Virus record (IMG/VR): IMGVR_UViG_3300035145_002457
Coordinates: 1 to 64,000 of that record
Reading direction: 5' to 3' (one strand)
Length of the DNA stretch: 64,000 nt
From: a virus
The stretch's first letter is position 1. Each line of letters begins with the position of its first letter. Below are positions 48,389 through 57,399 of this stretch, piece after piece. The notes beneath the pieces were generated by a model. The model was not told where the DNA came from and ran no database searches. It saw only the letters and a program-made list of their open reading frames with translations. The position numbers and the translations under genes were made by a program.

Positions 48389-48978
48389 AGTTAGCAGTAT
48401 TTGGATGTAGTCATTCGGGATGCGGTCCCAGAGATTGGAATGAAACTTGGCCATATCATTTATACAAAACCACAAAATTAGAAATACACAATTTTGCAGT
48501 TGGAGGAACTAGTACGCAGTTCCAATACGGGTTTTTTAAAAAACATATTGATAAATTTGATAAATTTATTTTTCAATATACTAGCCCGTACAGATTTACT
48601 GAATATAGAACAATAACTGAACAAAACGGTGATTTACCTACGGATATGGATAAATTTAGAAAATATACGTACTTCGCTCAAGGTACAGGTAATTATTTAA
48701 TATGTAACACATCTGCAAATTTTAACAAAAGATACAAAAGTTGGATAAAAAAAGACAAGGGCGAAATTGAAAAAGAATACAAAAACATTTGCAAAGAAGT
48801 AGATGATCATGAAAAATGTTTATTTTCTTTTCATTTTGTTAGAAATCCAACTAATGTAAAAGGTATAGAAATTATGCAAAACAATTTCCCTGAGATTATA
48901 CCGAATCCAAATATACATCTTAGTAGCGAAGAAAATAAGATTATTGCAAACTATATAAAGGAAAAATGTAACCTATGA
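48385..48978 (+). CDS. SGNH/GDSL hydrolase-like protein
   Basis: The N-terminus MKLAVFGCSHSGCG looks like block I of SGNH hydrolases with Ser in place (GCSHS), followed by NFAVGGTSTQF, a likely block II Gly, and a C-terminal PNIHLSSEENKII resembling block V, where the usual Asp of DxxH is replaced. I chose the ATG at 48385, which overlaps the upstream TGA (ATGA), over a longer in-frame start at 48334, because the strand carrying the nucleophile should be N-terminal. Such enzymes hydrolyse or transfer acyl esters, often on glycans. Catalysis is uncertain because block V is degenerate. It separates two type A radical SAM genes. Confidence 0.55.
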   Translation: MKLAVFGCSHSGCGPRDWNETWPYHLYKTTKLEIHNFAVGGTSTQFQYGFFKKHIDKFDKFIFQYTSPYRFTEYRTITEQNGDLPTDMDKFRKYTYFAQGTGNYLICNTSANFNKRYKSWIKKDKGEIEKEYKNICKEVDDHEKCLFSFHFVRNPTNVKGIEIMQNNFPEIIPNPNIHLSSEENKIIANYIKEKCNL

Positions 48979-50303
48979 ATATAGATGATAAAAATTTTTG
49001 TGTTGTTCCTTTTGTACAGTTGAATACTAGAGGTAAAGGTGATGCTAGGGTATGTTGTAGTATTACAGGTATTGAAAGAGGTATACCTAAAGATTTAGTT
49101 TTAGATGATCTTAATAACGAAAACTATACTGCACAAACGCCTGTATACAATTTACAAAATGATGCTATTGCAGATTTATGGAATAGCAAGTTCATGAAAG
49201 ACTTTCGTATGAAAATGCTTCGTGGAGAACATATTCCTGCTTGCGAATTTTGTCATCGCATGGAAGCAAGTGGACTAACATCTAAGCGAATAGGAAAAAA
49301 TAAAAGATTTAAACAAAAAACTTTACCATTACTCCAAAAGTATTATGAACGTAACGGATATGTTGATATCATGCCACAGTGGTGGGAAATACGTTTGTCA
49401 ACAAAATGCAATCTAAGTTGTATAATGTGTACTCCTGGACTTAGTTCAATGATGTATAAAGAATATTCAAAATGGGAAAAGCAAGGCAAGATTATTCCTA
49501 TGATGCAGGGTGCTTTAGATATTGCTAAAGAAAGCGGAGAGGAATATCTCAGCAGTAGCAAATATTTCAAAGAGCAAATTATGGATAATTTAGAACATTG
49601 TTTGTTTATGGAATTCAGAGGAGGCGAAGTATTTGCTGACAAACCTAGTGTAAAATTTATAGACAGCATTGGTGATACAGCACATGCAAAAAATATCGAA
49701 CTAGATATTAGTACAAATGCTACATTAATTACACCAGAAGTAGTTGATGTGCTCAATAAGTTTAAGGGCGGCACACTACGGTTTAGTATAGATAGTTTCG
49801 ATGAAGAAGATGAATATATTAGATACCATACGGAATGGCAAAGTGTTATAGATAGTATGAAGCATAGTAGGAAATTACACAAAGGTTGGAGATTTTTGAC
49901 ACAAACAACTGTGCAGTATTTAAATTGTCTTAGCATGGATAAGCTAGTCAACTTCTTTAACGATTTTATTCAAGAAGATGATTCACAAAGATTTTATTTG
50001 GGATTTACAACTGTAAGAGGTAAAGATTTTTTAAGACACGAAATGGTCCCTTTACAAACTAGGAAACAACAAATAGAAAAACTACTAAAATTAAAAAGTT
50101 CGCACTACATTTTTAACGAACACAAAAACAAAGACATATATTGCAAATCACTTGATATGTTAATATCAACATTAAATATGCCTGAATACAATGATAAAAA
50201 TTTAGACGACAGAGCAAGACAATATTTTGACAAATTGACTGAGCTAAGAAATTTAGATTATTACAAACAATTTCCTCAACTACAAAGGTTAACAAATGTA
50301 TAA
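48975..50303 (+). CDS. radical SAM protein, architecture A
   Basis: Auxiliary cysteines are at the N-terminus: FCVVPFVQL (C9), RVCCS (C27, C28) and CEFCHRMEA (C90, C93). The SAM cluster motif is CNLSCIMC (145, 149, 152), and the SAM-binding motif reads FRGGEVF, so the final Pro of GGEP is replaced. Conserved later parts are RFSIDSFDEEDEYIRYH and the C-terminal DYYKQFPQLQRLTNV. It overlaps the SGNH-like gene by 4 bp and the permuted type B gene by 8 bp, forming an A-B pair like 57399/58504. The substrate is unknown. Confidence 0.9.
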   Translation: MNIDDKNFCVVPFVQLNTRGKGDARVCCSITGIERGIPKDLVLDDLNNENYTAQTPVYNLQNDAIADLWNSKFMKDFRMKMLRGEHIPACEFCHRMEASGLTSKRIGKNKRFKQKTLPLLQKYYERNGYVDIMPQWWEIRLSTKCNLSCIMCTPGLSSMMYKEYSKWEKQGKIIPMMQGALDIAKESGEEYLSSSKYFKEQIMDNLEHCLFMEFRGGEVFADKPSVKFIDSIGDTAHAKNIELDISTNATLITPEVVDVLNKFKGGTLRFSIDSFDEEDEYIRYHTEWQSVIDSMKHSRKLHKGWRFLTQTTVQYLNCLSMDKLVNFFNDFIQEDDSQRFYLGFTTVRGKDFLRHEMVPLQTRKQQIEKLLKLKSSHYIFNEHKNKDIYCKSLDMLISTLNMPEYNDKNLDDRARQYFDKLTELRNLDYYKQFPQLQRLTNV

Positions 50304-51183
50304 TACACCTTATCCTAGATGCGTTTATCTTAGAGAAATGTATGTTGCAGTTGATGGGCAATGTATGCCTTGTTGTGATTTATCATTAGGAATTGGAGGA
50401 AATGCTTGGACACAATTTTACAAAAAAGAGTGGCATTTAGATTATTTTGATATAAATGATATAATAAAAGATATGCATGTTTTTACAGGTCATATAAACA
50501 ACAGTAAACTTAGCCCTATTGAAAAATGTTCTAAAACCTGTACAAAAAAAGATTTAAACAGACGGAAATATTTCCATTTAGAACTTAGCACACGATGCAC
50601 ATTACAGTGTCCTAAATGTCCAAGAACACGTTGGCAAGAAAATAGTCCTGATAATTTATTTAAAAAGACAGATATGAAATATGAGCATGTTAAACAGTTA
50701 GTCAAGGCGAATATGCATAATGAATTTTTATTGCAAGGAACTTTAGGGGATCCTGTTTTTCATCCAAGACTATTTGAAATAATTAATTTGATTGACAAAA
50801 AGAAAAAATCATTTATAATGAGTACTGCATCTCCTTCAAGGAACATTAAATGGTGGGAAGAATTTTATGACTCATATAGTAATGATAATAGTATTGTTAG
50901 ATTTGGTGTTGATGGTTTAGCAGACACCGCTCATATGTATAGGATAGGAATGGATTTTGATAAAGTTTGGGAAGCAATGTTGTTAGGATCAAAATTAGGA
51001 AAAAACATTCAATGGCAATTTATTCCATTTAGATTTAATGAACACCAGATTGAAGAAGCACAAAAAATGGCTAAAGATAACGGAATAACATTTAAGATGT
51101 TTAAAAGTAATCGTTGGGACGGAAAGAAAGATCCATTAAGACCTAAAAATAAAAATTTATTTCATGTATCGAGGAGTTATTAA
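50296..51183 (+). CDS. radical SAM protein with SPASM-like cysteines at the N-terminus (permuted type B)
   Basis: The catalytic part is type B: CTLQCPKC (101, 105, 108), QGTLGDP in place of GGEP, FGVDGLADTAHMYR and FIPFRFNEHQIEEAQ. Unlike the other type B proteins there is no C-terminal cysteine region; instead residues 1-85 carry C9, CMPCCD (C23, C26, C27) and CSKTC (C78, C82), the same order as the C-terminal SPASM-like part of the paralogues (VNAYAQVFPCCY, then CARTC). This looks like a circular permutation or a fusion of a detached SPASM part to the next enzyme. It is 295 residues long. It overlaps the nitroreductase-like gene by 1 bp. Confidence 0.85.
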   Translation: MYNTPYPRCVYLREMYVAVDGQCMPCCDLSLGIGGNAWTQFYKKEWHLDYFDINDIIKDMHVFTGHINNSKLSPIEKCSKTCTKKDLNRRKYFHLELSTRCTLQCPKCPRTRWQENSPDNLFKKTDMKYEHVKQLVKANMHNEFLLQGTLGDPVFHPRLFEIINLIDKKKKSFIMSTASPSRNIKWWEEFYDSYSNDNSIVRFGVDGLADTAHMYRIGMDFDKVWEAMLLGSKLGKNIQWQFIPFRFNEHQIEEAQKMAKDNGITFKMFKSNRWDGKKDPLRPKNKNLFHVSRSY

Positions 51184-51875
51184 TGATTGTAGATTTACTA
51201 GATAAAAGAATAAACACAAGATGTTTTTCAGATAAATCTATTCCTGACAGTGTTATAAAAGAACTTTTAGAAGTGTTGAATAGGATACCAGCAAAAGAAA
51301 ATCAAATGCCTACAGAGGTTTATGTTTTAGGACAAGACGCTTTAGATGAAAAAAATGAATTATATGTTAATACAGAATGTAGTCCAAATGTTTTCAATCC
51401 TCAAGTACTAGCTCCTTTAGTTTTTTGTTTTGTTGAAAAAGAAAAAATGGTAGACGGTAATGGTATTACAGATGTAAAAATACCTAAAGTTTGGCAAACT
51501 GAAATACATAGATATTATACAGGAATGGCACTAATGGCATTATCTTTATCAGCACTTGAGCAAGGGTTATCTGTAGGAATTTGTCAATCACAAGGATTGT
51601 GTCATATTTGGCCTGATTGGAAAGAAAGAGGCGGTGCGTTTACATATAATAATGAATATAAAAAAGTAAGTTTATCTCTTGGTATTGGATATCCTGAATA
51701 TGAAAGCACAAGCAGTAGAGCAAGAATGCCAAATAAAATTGCTAAAAATTTAAAACCTGATGCAGTAAGAAGAGCTTCTCTAGGTGAAACCAGCAGAAGG
51801 CCAAAATTAAAAAATTATGTAAAAATAATAGGACAGGATATAACTTTACCAAAGACTTGGCAAAATAGGATATAA
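51183..51875 (+). CDS. nitroreductase-family flavoprotein-like protein
   Basis: The N-terminus LLDKRINTRCFSDKSIPDSV matches the typical nitroreductase opening (R...R.F.d..i), with the phosphate-binding Arg residues near 9-13. A central helix pair TGMALMALSLSALEQGLSVG matches the second family signature. Members bind FMN and oxidise or reduce small molecules; some act as azoline dehydrogenases or halotyrosine-type deiodinases in biosynthetic clusters. The C-terminal ~60 residues are basic and unlike the usual domain end. No FMN-site residues could be checked against a structure. It lies between a type B and a type A radical SAM gene with gaps of 0-1 bp. Confidence 0.72.
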   Translation: MIVDLLDKRINTRCFSDKSIPDSVIKELLEVLNRIPAKENQMPTEVYVLGQDALDEKNELYVNTECSPNVFNPQVLAPLVFCFVEKEKMVDGNGITDVKIPKVWQTEIHRYYTGMALMALSLSALEQGLSVGICQSQGLCHIWPDWKERGGAFTYNNEYKKVSLSLGIGYPEYESTSSRARMPNKIAKNLKPDAVRRASLGETSRRPKLKNYVKIIGQDITLPKTWQNRI

Positions 51876-51876
51876 G

Positions 51877-53274
51877 ATGCAAGATACAAAATGTGCAATG
51901 TTATGGATGAGTCAAAGTTATAGAGCCAATGGCGACATACGTGTTTGCTGTCAAGCACAACATGGTCCTACAGGAGGCATACTCAAAGACAAGGATGGCA
52001 AAATATTAAATGCAAGAGATGCAAATTTGCAAGATATTCGTAATGCTCCACTAGCAAAAGAAATACGCAAGGCAATGCTAGAAGGAAAACGTCATCCAGA
52101 ATGTATTCGTTGCCATACTGAAGAAGATGCAGGTATGTTAAGCCGTAGGCAAGTAGAAAACAAACTTTGGATCAAAGGCGGATGGAATCAAATTAAAGAA
52201 GAAGACAAGTATACTTGGGAACAGCTAGAAGAAAACACAAATGAAGACGGCAGTATTGAAACTGATAAAATAGGAAATGCATTTTTTGATGTGAGATTTG
52301 GAAACTTGTGTAACTTAAAATGCCGTATGTGCGGTCCAACTGATAGCAATATGTGGTACGAAGATCAAGTTAAACTATGGGGAAATACTTATAAAGATAG
52401 TCATGGAACAGTTCAACTTATCAAAAATGAAAAAGGAAAACATGTACCAGAAGTAAATGTATATGATTGGCACGAGAGTGACCATTACTGGAAACAAATG
52501 GAACAACAAATTCCAGCTATAAAAAAGTTATATATTGTAGGCGGCGAGCCTTTAATGATAGATCAACACTATGCTTTTTTACAGAAATGTGTTGATCAAG
52601 GTTGTGCAAAAGATATAGTTGTTGAATACAACTCAAATATTACTAACATACCAGAACGTGCTTGGAGCATATGGAAGCATTTTAGGCAAATAGGTATAGG
52701 TGCTAGTATTGATGCAATAGGAGATCTTAATCGATATATTAGGTATCCAAGTAATTTTAATAAAATTTGGGAGAACTTGAACAAATTAAGCAAAGCGGAT
52801 GGAAACTTTAGAGTTTGGTATGCAACAACAATCAGTATATACAATGTATTACACTTACCAGAATTTTTAAAATTTGTTATACAAAACCAATTAAAGCGTG
52901 TTAATGATGACGATTTAAAACCATTAATTACGCCTCATCCGTTACACGGACCTCAATTTTTAAATATTAGAGTATTGCCCAAAGATGTAAAAAAATATGT
53001 AACACAATTTTACAAAGATAGCGTAAGTGAACTTGATAAAGAAATTGACTTGCATATCAAAGATGAAAACAGAAAAATTGCCTGTAAAAAATATATGCGT
53101 AAAATTTTAAAAACGTATGACGAATTTATGTGGGCAAAAGATTTTACAGATAAATTACCTAAGTTTTGGGAACACACAAGGAAGTTAGATACTATCAGAG
53201 GACACAGTTTTGAAAAAAGTTGTCCTGAGATGTATAAATTATTGCAGGAGTATGAGCATGAAACCACACCTTAA
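51877..53274 (+). CDS. radical SAM protein, architecture A
   Basis: N-terminal auxiliary cysteines are CAMLWMS (C6), RVCCQ (C24, C25) and CIRCHTEED (C76, C79). The SAM cluster motif is CNLKCRMC (145, 149, 152), the SAM-binding motif YIVGGEPLM. Further family segments are IGASIDAIGDLNRYIRYPS and DTIRGHSFEKSCPEMYK at the C-terminus. At 465 residues it is nearly the same length as the gene at 46985 and appears to be its closest relative in the window by shared motifs (EEDAG after the CxxC, then a Trp-rich insert). An AGGA site lies 6 nt before the ATG. The substrate is unknown. Confidence 0.9.
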   Translation: MQDTKCAMLWMSQSYRANGDIRVCCQAQHGPTGGILKDKDGKILNARDANLQDIRNAPLAKEIRKAMLEGKRHPECIRCHTEEDAGMLSRRQVENKLWIKGGWNQIKEEDKYTWEQLEENTNEDGSIETDKIGNAFFDVRFGNLCNLKCRMCGPTDSNMWYEDQVKLWGNTYKDSHGTVQLIKNEKGKHVPEVNVYDWHESDHYWKQMEQQIPAIKKLYIVGGEPLMIDQHYAFLQKCVDQGCAKDIVVEYNSNITNIPERAWSIWKHFRQIGIGASIDAIGDLNRYIRYPSNFNKIWENLNKLSKADGNFRVWYATTISIYNVLHLPEFLKFVIQNQLKRVNDDDLKPLITPHPLHGPQFLNIRVLPKDVKKYVTQFYKDSVSELDKEIDLHIKDENRKIACKKYMRKILKTYDEFMWAKDFTDKLPKFWEHTRKLDTIRGHSFEKSCPEMYKLLQEYEHETTP

Positions 53275-53896
53275 ATTAGACAAATTAAATGTAATAGATG
53301 ATGCAATTGATATTTGGAACACAATTGATCATAGTATAGAAAATAATGAAGATATAAATTTTTATAGGCAAGCATCAAAAACAATGGGCCATTATAGTTT
53401 AGGTAAAATTACACAAAGATGGGATTATTTTAGAGAATATTTTAAACCTCTTACTGATGAACAATGCTTGATAGAGTTTTATGTAGGTAACAAAGAAAAT
53501 TATAGAAGTTCTCCGCACACTGACAGAGGACGAACTGTTGCAATAAATGTGCCGATCAAAGTAGATTTAGAAAATAGCATTGCATTTTTTGGCAAACATT
53601 TTGATCTTGCAAAGTATCCTGCACCAAAAGATTTTGGGTATAATTTTAATCTTACAACAAAAGAAACTGATTTTAAGTCCGAAACAAATCAAAGATATCA
53701 AGGTGATTACGTTGAAGGACTTTACGATGATGTTATTTTAGATAGTTTAGTTTTATTTGATCCTGCTGTTCCACATGGCGGCTGGAATAAAGCAAATGAT
53801 AGTCGCGTGTTAATGAGTCTTAGTTTTGACAGCATTACATACGAACAGGCATACAACAAATGTATTGAACTAGGATGGACGAGTGAAATATCTTGA
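53258..53896 (+). CDS. Fe(II)/2-oxoglutarate-dependent oxygenase-like protein
   Basis: The facial-triad pattern is visible as SPHTDRGR (H87, D89) and VPHGGW (H173), with Arg183 in SRVLMSLSF suited to binding 2-oxoglutarate. The spacing fits a double-stranded beta-helix oxygenase. I chose the ATG at 53258 because AGGAG (53246-53250) lies 7 nt upstream; longer in-frame starts at 53210 and 53252 lack this spacing. The gene at 56812 shares the HxDRxR and PHGG motifs at nearly identical spacing. Hydroxylation, desaturation or related oxidation of an unknown substrate is expected. It sits between type A and type B radical SAM genes, overlapping both. Confidence 0.72.
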   Translation: MKPHLKLDKLNVIDDAIDIWNTIDHSIENNEDINFYRQASKTMGHYSLGKITQRWDYFREYFKPLTDEQCLIEFYVGNKENYRSSPHTDRGRTVAINVPIKVDLENSIAFFGKHFDLAKYPAPKDFGYNFNLTTKETDFKSETNQRYQGDYVEGLYDDVILDSLVLFDPAVPHGGWNKANDSRVLMSLSFDSITYEQAYNKCIELGWTSEIS

Positions 53897-54995
53897 TTGC
53901 GTAGATATAAAATATCTACAAGTAGATCATAATTCTACTTGTAACTTGCGTTGTCCTCAATGTGCAAGGACACATGAAGGTGCCACACATCCTGATTTAC
54001 CTTTGTTAGAATTAAATGTAAGTGATTACGAAAAATTTATTCCACATACACCTAATTTAGATATTATTATGTTTTGTGGAAATTATGGCGAAGTTGTAGT
54101 CTCTAACACATTCATGGATTGTTTAGATTACGTATTAGAAAATACAAAGTCTAAAATAATTATTACAACCAACAGCAGTGCAAGGAATGAAGAATGGTGG
54201 TCTTTGCTTGCACAAAAGCTAAAAGGCAGAGGTAAAGTAAATTTTAGTATAGACGGTTTAGAAGATACTAATCATATATACCGAGTTAACGCTGTATGGG
54301 ATAAAGTAATTAATAACGCTAAAGCATTTACTAGTGCAGGCGGAAGAGCACGTTGGGACTATTTAGTTTTTGGACATAATGAACATCAAGTAGACGAAGC
54401 AGTAGCATTAGCAAAAGATATAGGATTTGAAGAATTTCAAATTAAACTTACAAATAGATTTATAAATGATGAACAGTATAAAAATGATATTCAAGCAAGT
54501 GAATCACAAGATGTTATTACAAGAAAAAGCAAGTATGTTTTAGATATGCCTAAAAACAAAGACTTCCAAGGGTCAGGAAAATCACAAAACGATCAAATTA
54601 TAGACAAGTACGGCAGTTGGAAATCTTATGTAAACACAACACCAATTGATTGTAAATGGAGACCTAACGGTCAAATATTCTTAGACTTTGAAGGGAGAGT
54701 ATGGCCTTGTACTTGGACAGCCAGTGGATATCATCATTACGGAAACAATACGCAGAAAGAACAAGCTCAAAAGGTTTTTGACAAGTACGGTAATGACTTT
54801 AACCAGTTATCAAAACATTCATTACCTGAAATATTAAATAATGAGTACTTTGGAAAAACGTTTTGTCAGAGTTGGCAATCTGACATGGATGCAGAAATTC
54901 CAAAGTTGTTTGCATGTGGTAGAACTTGCGGTACTGATTACAATTTTTCTAGTGCGTATGGTTCTAATAAAAGGTTGATTAAATTATATGAGTGA
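53883..54995 (+). CDS. radical SAM/SPASM-like protein, architecture B
   Basis: The SAM cluster motif is CNLRCPQC (20, 24, 27). The GGEP position reads MFCGNYGEV. The conserved family segments are FSIDGLEDTNHIYR and RARWDYLVFGHNEHQVDEA. The C-terminal part has DCKWRPNG, VWPCTWTASG (only one Cys where paralogues have two) and a final CGRTCGTDY. The start is a GTG at 53883 with AGGA upstream, overlapping the oxygenase-like gene by 14 bp; no better ATG exists before the cluster motif. It is followed by a type A gene with 8-bp overlap. Confidence 0.89.
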   Translation: MKYLDCVDIKYLQVDHNSTCNLRCPQCARTHEGATHPDLPLLELNVSDYEKFIPHTPNLDIIMFCGNYGEVVVSNTFMDCLDYVLENTKSKIIITTNSSARNEEWWSLLAQKLKGRGKVNFSIDGLEDTNHIYRVNAVWDKVINNAKAFTSAGGRARWDYLVFGHNEHQVDEAVALAKDIGFEEFQIKLTNRFINDEQYKNDIQASESQDVITRKSKYVLDMPKNKDFQGSGKSQNDQIIDKYGSWKSYVNTTPIDCKWRPNGQIFLDFEGRVWPCTWTASGYHHYGNNTQKEQAQKVFDKYGNDFNQLSKHSLPEILNNEYFGKTFCQSWQSDMDAEIPKLFACGRTCGTDYNFSSAYGSNKRLIKLYE

Positions 54996-56265
54996 TTACA
55001 AAAAAGCAGACGATATAAGTCCATCAATGTGTATTATGCCTTGGATTGGTTTAGCAACTGATGCAAGCGGCGGAATACGACCTTGTTGTTGGATGCAAGC
55101 AATTACTCCTGACAAGTTTCATGGTAGCCCTGCAGAATACAAAGACAGCAAGTACCTCAATGATATGAAAGAGGCTTTTCTTAGAGGAGAATATCCAGAT
55201 ATATGTTCTAGATGTAAACATGATGATGAACGGGGTATGCAAACTAAAAGAACTAGAGAAAATAAATCATGGCAAGACACCGGCGGAGACTGGAATAAAC
55301 TAGACGAACAAGAATTTACTATGATTGATTTACGCCTAAGTAACATTTGTAATTTAGGATGTGTAATGTGTGGACCTAAAAGCAGTAGTTTTATTAGACA
55401 AGAAACAATAGATGTATTAGGTCAACAAGGTAAAACTGCTGAACATTATCAATATCAATATGACGGAACAAAGAATAAAGATTTACTGAATCCTTACACT
55501 GATCAAGATATAGAGGAAATAATTGAAATTATTCCTAAAAATGCAAGGATATATTGCACAGGAGGAGAACCTAGTTTAGTTAAGAAGACTACAAGACTAT
55601 TAGAGAGATTATTAGAAAAAGGATACAATGAAACTGTAATTTTACAATTTAATAGTAACTTTCAAGCATTAAACCAAAAATGGTATGATCTTTTATCTCA
55701 ATTTAAAGGTGACATGCTACCTAGTATTGATGGTATAGGCAAAACTGCTGAATATGTAAGATATCCATGTGATTGGAATCGTGTAGATAATAACATAAGA
55801 GAATTTATCAAGCAGTGTGGCAAAACTTGGACAGTAAAAATTATGCCAACTACAAGTATTGTTAGTGTTTTTGGATTTAAAGATATGTGGGATTGGTGGT
55901 ACAACGATTTAAGAGTAAACTTGCCATATATAGATGAAGCACTTCGTGGAGAAAAAGGCGATTGGGCAATGCGTACCCAATGTAATAATAGACTTGTAAG
56001 TCCTCCGTATTTTGACATAAGAAATTTACCAGAAGCCGGTAAACAAAAAGTTATAGAAGATATTGATTACATAATTAAAAATTACAGCAAGTATTGGCAA
56101 GTAGGTAATGAACGTAACTATCTTAATGATGTAAAGAAACAAGTTATGTTAGAACCAAATGAGCCATTTTCTCGAACTATAGAAAATTTAAATAGGCTAG
56201 ATGCTGTTAGAGGAAACAATTGGAGAGAAAGTTTGCCAGAACTAGCGAGATTAACAAATGGATAA
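54988..56265 (+). CDS. radical SAM protein, architecture A
   Basis: N-terminal auxiliary cysteines are MCIMPWIGL (C15), RPCCWMQ (C33, C34) and CSRCKHDDE (C73, C76). The SAM cluster motif is CNLGCVMC (121, 125, 128), with the SAM-binding motif YCTGGEPSL. Later conserved parts are LPSIDGIGKTAEYVRYP and the C-terminal DAVRGNNWRESLPELARL. The protein is 425 residues long. It is coupled to the type B gene upstream and to the SDR-like gene downstream by 8-bp overlaps. The substrate is unknown; the N-terminal cysteine half probably holds a second iron-sulfur cluster, by analogy with twitch domains. Confidence 0.9.
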   Translation: MSDYKKADDISPSMCIMPWIGLATDASGGIRPCCWMQAITPDKFHGSPAEYKDSKYLNDMKEAFLRGEYPDICSRCKHDDERGMQTKRTRENKSWQDTGGDWNKLDEQEFTMIDLRLSNICNLGCVMCGPKSSSFIRQETIDVLGQQGKTAEHYQYQYDGTKNKDLLNPYTDQDIEEIIEIIPKNARIYCTGGEPSLVKKTTRLLERLLEKGYNETVILQFNSNFQALNQKWYDLLSQFKGDMLPSIDGIGKTAEYVRYPCDWNRVDNNIREFIKQCGKTWTVKIMPTTSIVSVFGFKDMWDWWYNDLRVNLPYIDEALRGEKGDWAMRTQCNNRLVSPPYFDIRNLPEAGKQKVIEDIDYIIKNYSKYWQVGNERNYLNDVKKQVMLEPNEPFSRTIENLNRLDAVRGNNWRESLPELARLTNG

Positions 56266-56815
56266 AATATTAGTTGCAGGAAATCCTGAGTACGGGTTAT
56301 CACAAGGCATAAAATCATTATTTCCTGATGCAAAATTTGTCAGTAGAGACTATGGAGGGTTTGATTTATCTATTCCAAGTACACAAAGAGAAATTGCAGA
56401 AATGAGTATGGACTATGATGTGTTTATTGCTGTAAGTTGTATATGGAGATTTGCCCAAACAGAGTATGTCCAAGAAGTGGCAAAACGTTGGATAGAAAGA
56501 AAGCATGGCTACATAATTGCTGTAGGTTCTAGTGCAGACACACCAGTTAAAGGTAGTGCATGGATGTACCCTGCAGAAAAAAAAGCGTTAAGAGCATATT
56601 GTAGGCAATTAAGTCAAATCAGTGCAGGAGAAAATGATTGCAATTTGAAAGTAACATATTTAAGTCCTGGTAATATTCACACCCCTAAACAAGACGAAAA
56701 ATTACCTGATGTTAAAAAATTAGAATCAGTATATATTGCCAATACTATAAAATGGTTATTAGAACAACCTAAAGATGTTAACATAAGCGAAATTTGCATG
56801 GATAGGATGCCATGA
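56258..56815 (+). CDS. short-chain dehydrogenase/reductase-like protein
   Basis: The 185-residue sequence has an N-terminal nucleotide-binding-like turn (ILVAGNPEYGLSQGI), an active-site-like VGSSAD (Ser 91/92), a YxxxK pair (Tyr104, Lys108 in MYPAEKK) and a late YLSPGNIHTP, the order found in SDR enzymes. The usual TGxxxGxG is altered to AGNPEYGLS, and the protein is shorter than the common 240-260 residues, so cofactor binding is uncertain. An NAD(P)-linked oxidoreductase acting on an alcohol, ketone or sugar is the natural guess. It overlaps the type A gene by 8 bp and the next gene by 4 bp. Confidence 0.65.
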   Translation: MDKILVAGNPEYGLSQGIKSLFPDAKFVSRDYGGFDLSIPSTQREIAEMSMDYDVFIAVSCIWRFAQTEYVQEVAKRWIERKHGYIIAVGSSADTPVKGSAWMYPAEKKALRAYCRQLSQISAGENDCNLKVTYLSPGNIHTPKQDEKLPDVKKLESVYIANTIKWLLEQPKDVNISEICMDRMP

Positions 56816-57399
56816 ATATATTCTATTTGAATAACACTCCTACAAAATTCTACAAAACACTAAAAAAGATTGCAGACAAATATAAAAACAAACCATTTGA
56901 AATAATAATGTCTGATAGACATCATTCAACTGATTTAAGCGAAGAAGATTGCTTTGTACTTAATCAATTTTTACCTTTGCAATCTCCTGGTATATCCTTT
57001 AATATGATTAATCAAGCGTTAGAAACTTCTCATATAGATAGACAACGAAAAACAGCATTGCAAGTAGCAGTAAAATCAGATCCAATGAAACACTTTGCAT
57101 ATGCTGTAAAAAATGAATTTTTAGATGAACTTGTGCCACTTGAAATTGCTGATGGTTTTAGAAACAAGCGATATGTGGATTGGGAAAATGGCGGAGATGA
57201 GCGTCCTATGTTTTACCATTATAATCCGTGTTATAATGATCATATAGCAATAGAGAAAATGAAAGCATATCTTTGTAATACTACTTTACCGCATGGAGGG
57301 TTGCATACTATACCAGGCAAACATGAAAGATTATTTTTTAGTTTTTCCTTTTTACAAACAATAGATGAAGTTAAAGAAAAATTTAAGGATTGGCTCTAA
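56812..57399 (+). CDS. Fe(II)/2-oxoglutarate-dependent oxygenase-like protein, divergent paralogue
   Basis: By itself the protein is hard to place, but SHIDRQRKTALQVAVK (H74, D76) and LPHGGLHT (H161) with Arg173 in HERLFFSFSF repeat the pattern of the oxygenase-like gene at 53258: HxDRxR, then a conserved V..K, then PHGG 87 residues later and Arg shortly after. The metal triad is therefore intact. The first ~70 residues differ between the two. A separate oxidation step in the same pathway is a reasonable inference. It overlaps the SDR-like gene by 4 bp and touches the type A gene at its stop codon. Confidence 0.62.
   Translation: MNIFYLNNTPTKFYKTLKKIADKYKNKPFEIIMSDRHHSTDLSEEDCFVLNQFLPLQSPGISFNMINQALETSHIDRQRKTALQVAVKSDPMKHFAYAVKNEFLDELVPLEIADGFRNKRYVDWENGGDERPMFYHYNPCYNDHIAIEKMKAYLCNTTLPHGGLHTIPGKHERLFFSFSFLQTIDEVKEKFKDWL

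Noticed and set aside
49343-49951. 202-codon open frame on the minus strand opposite a type A radical SAM gene
   Set aside because: It is the shadow of a well-supported gene, rich in Ser/Leu/Cys as usual for antisense frames, with no family motif.
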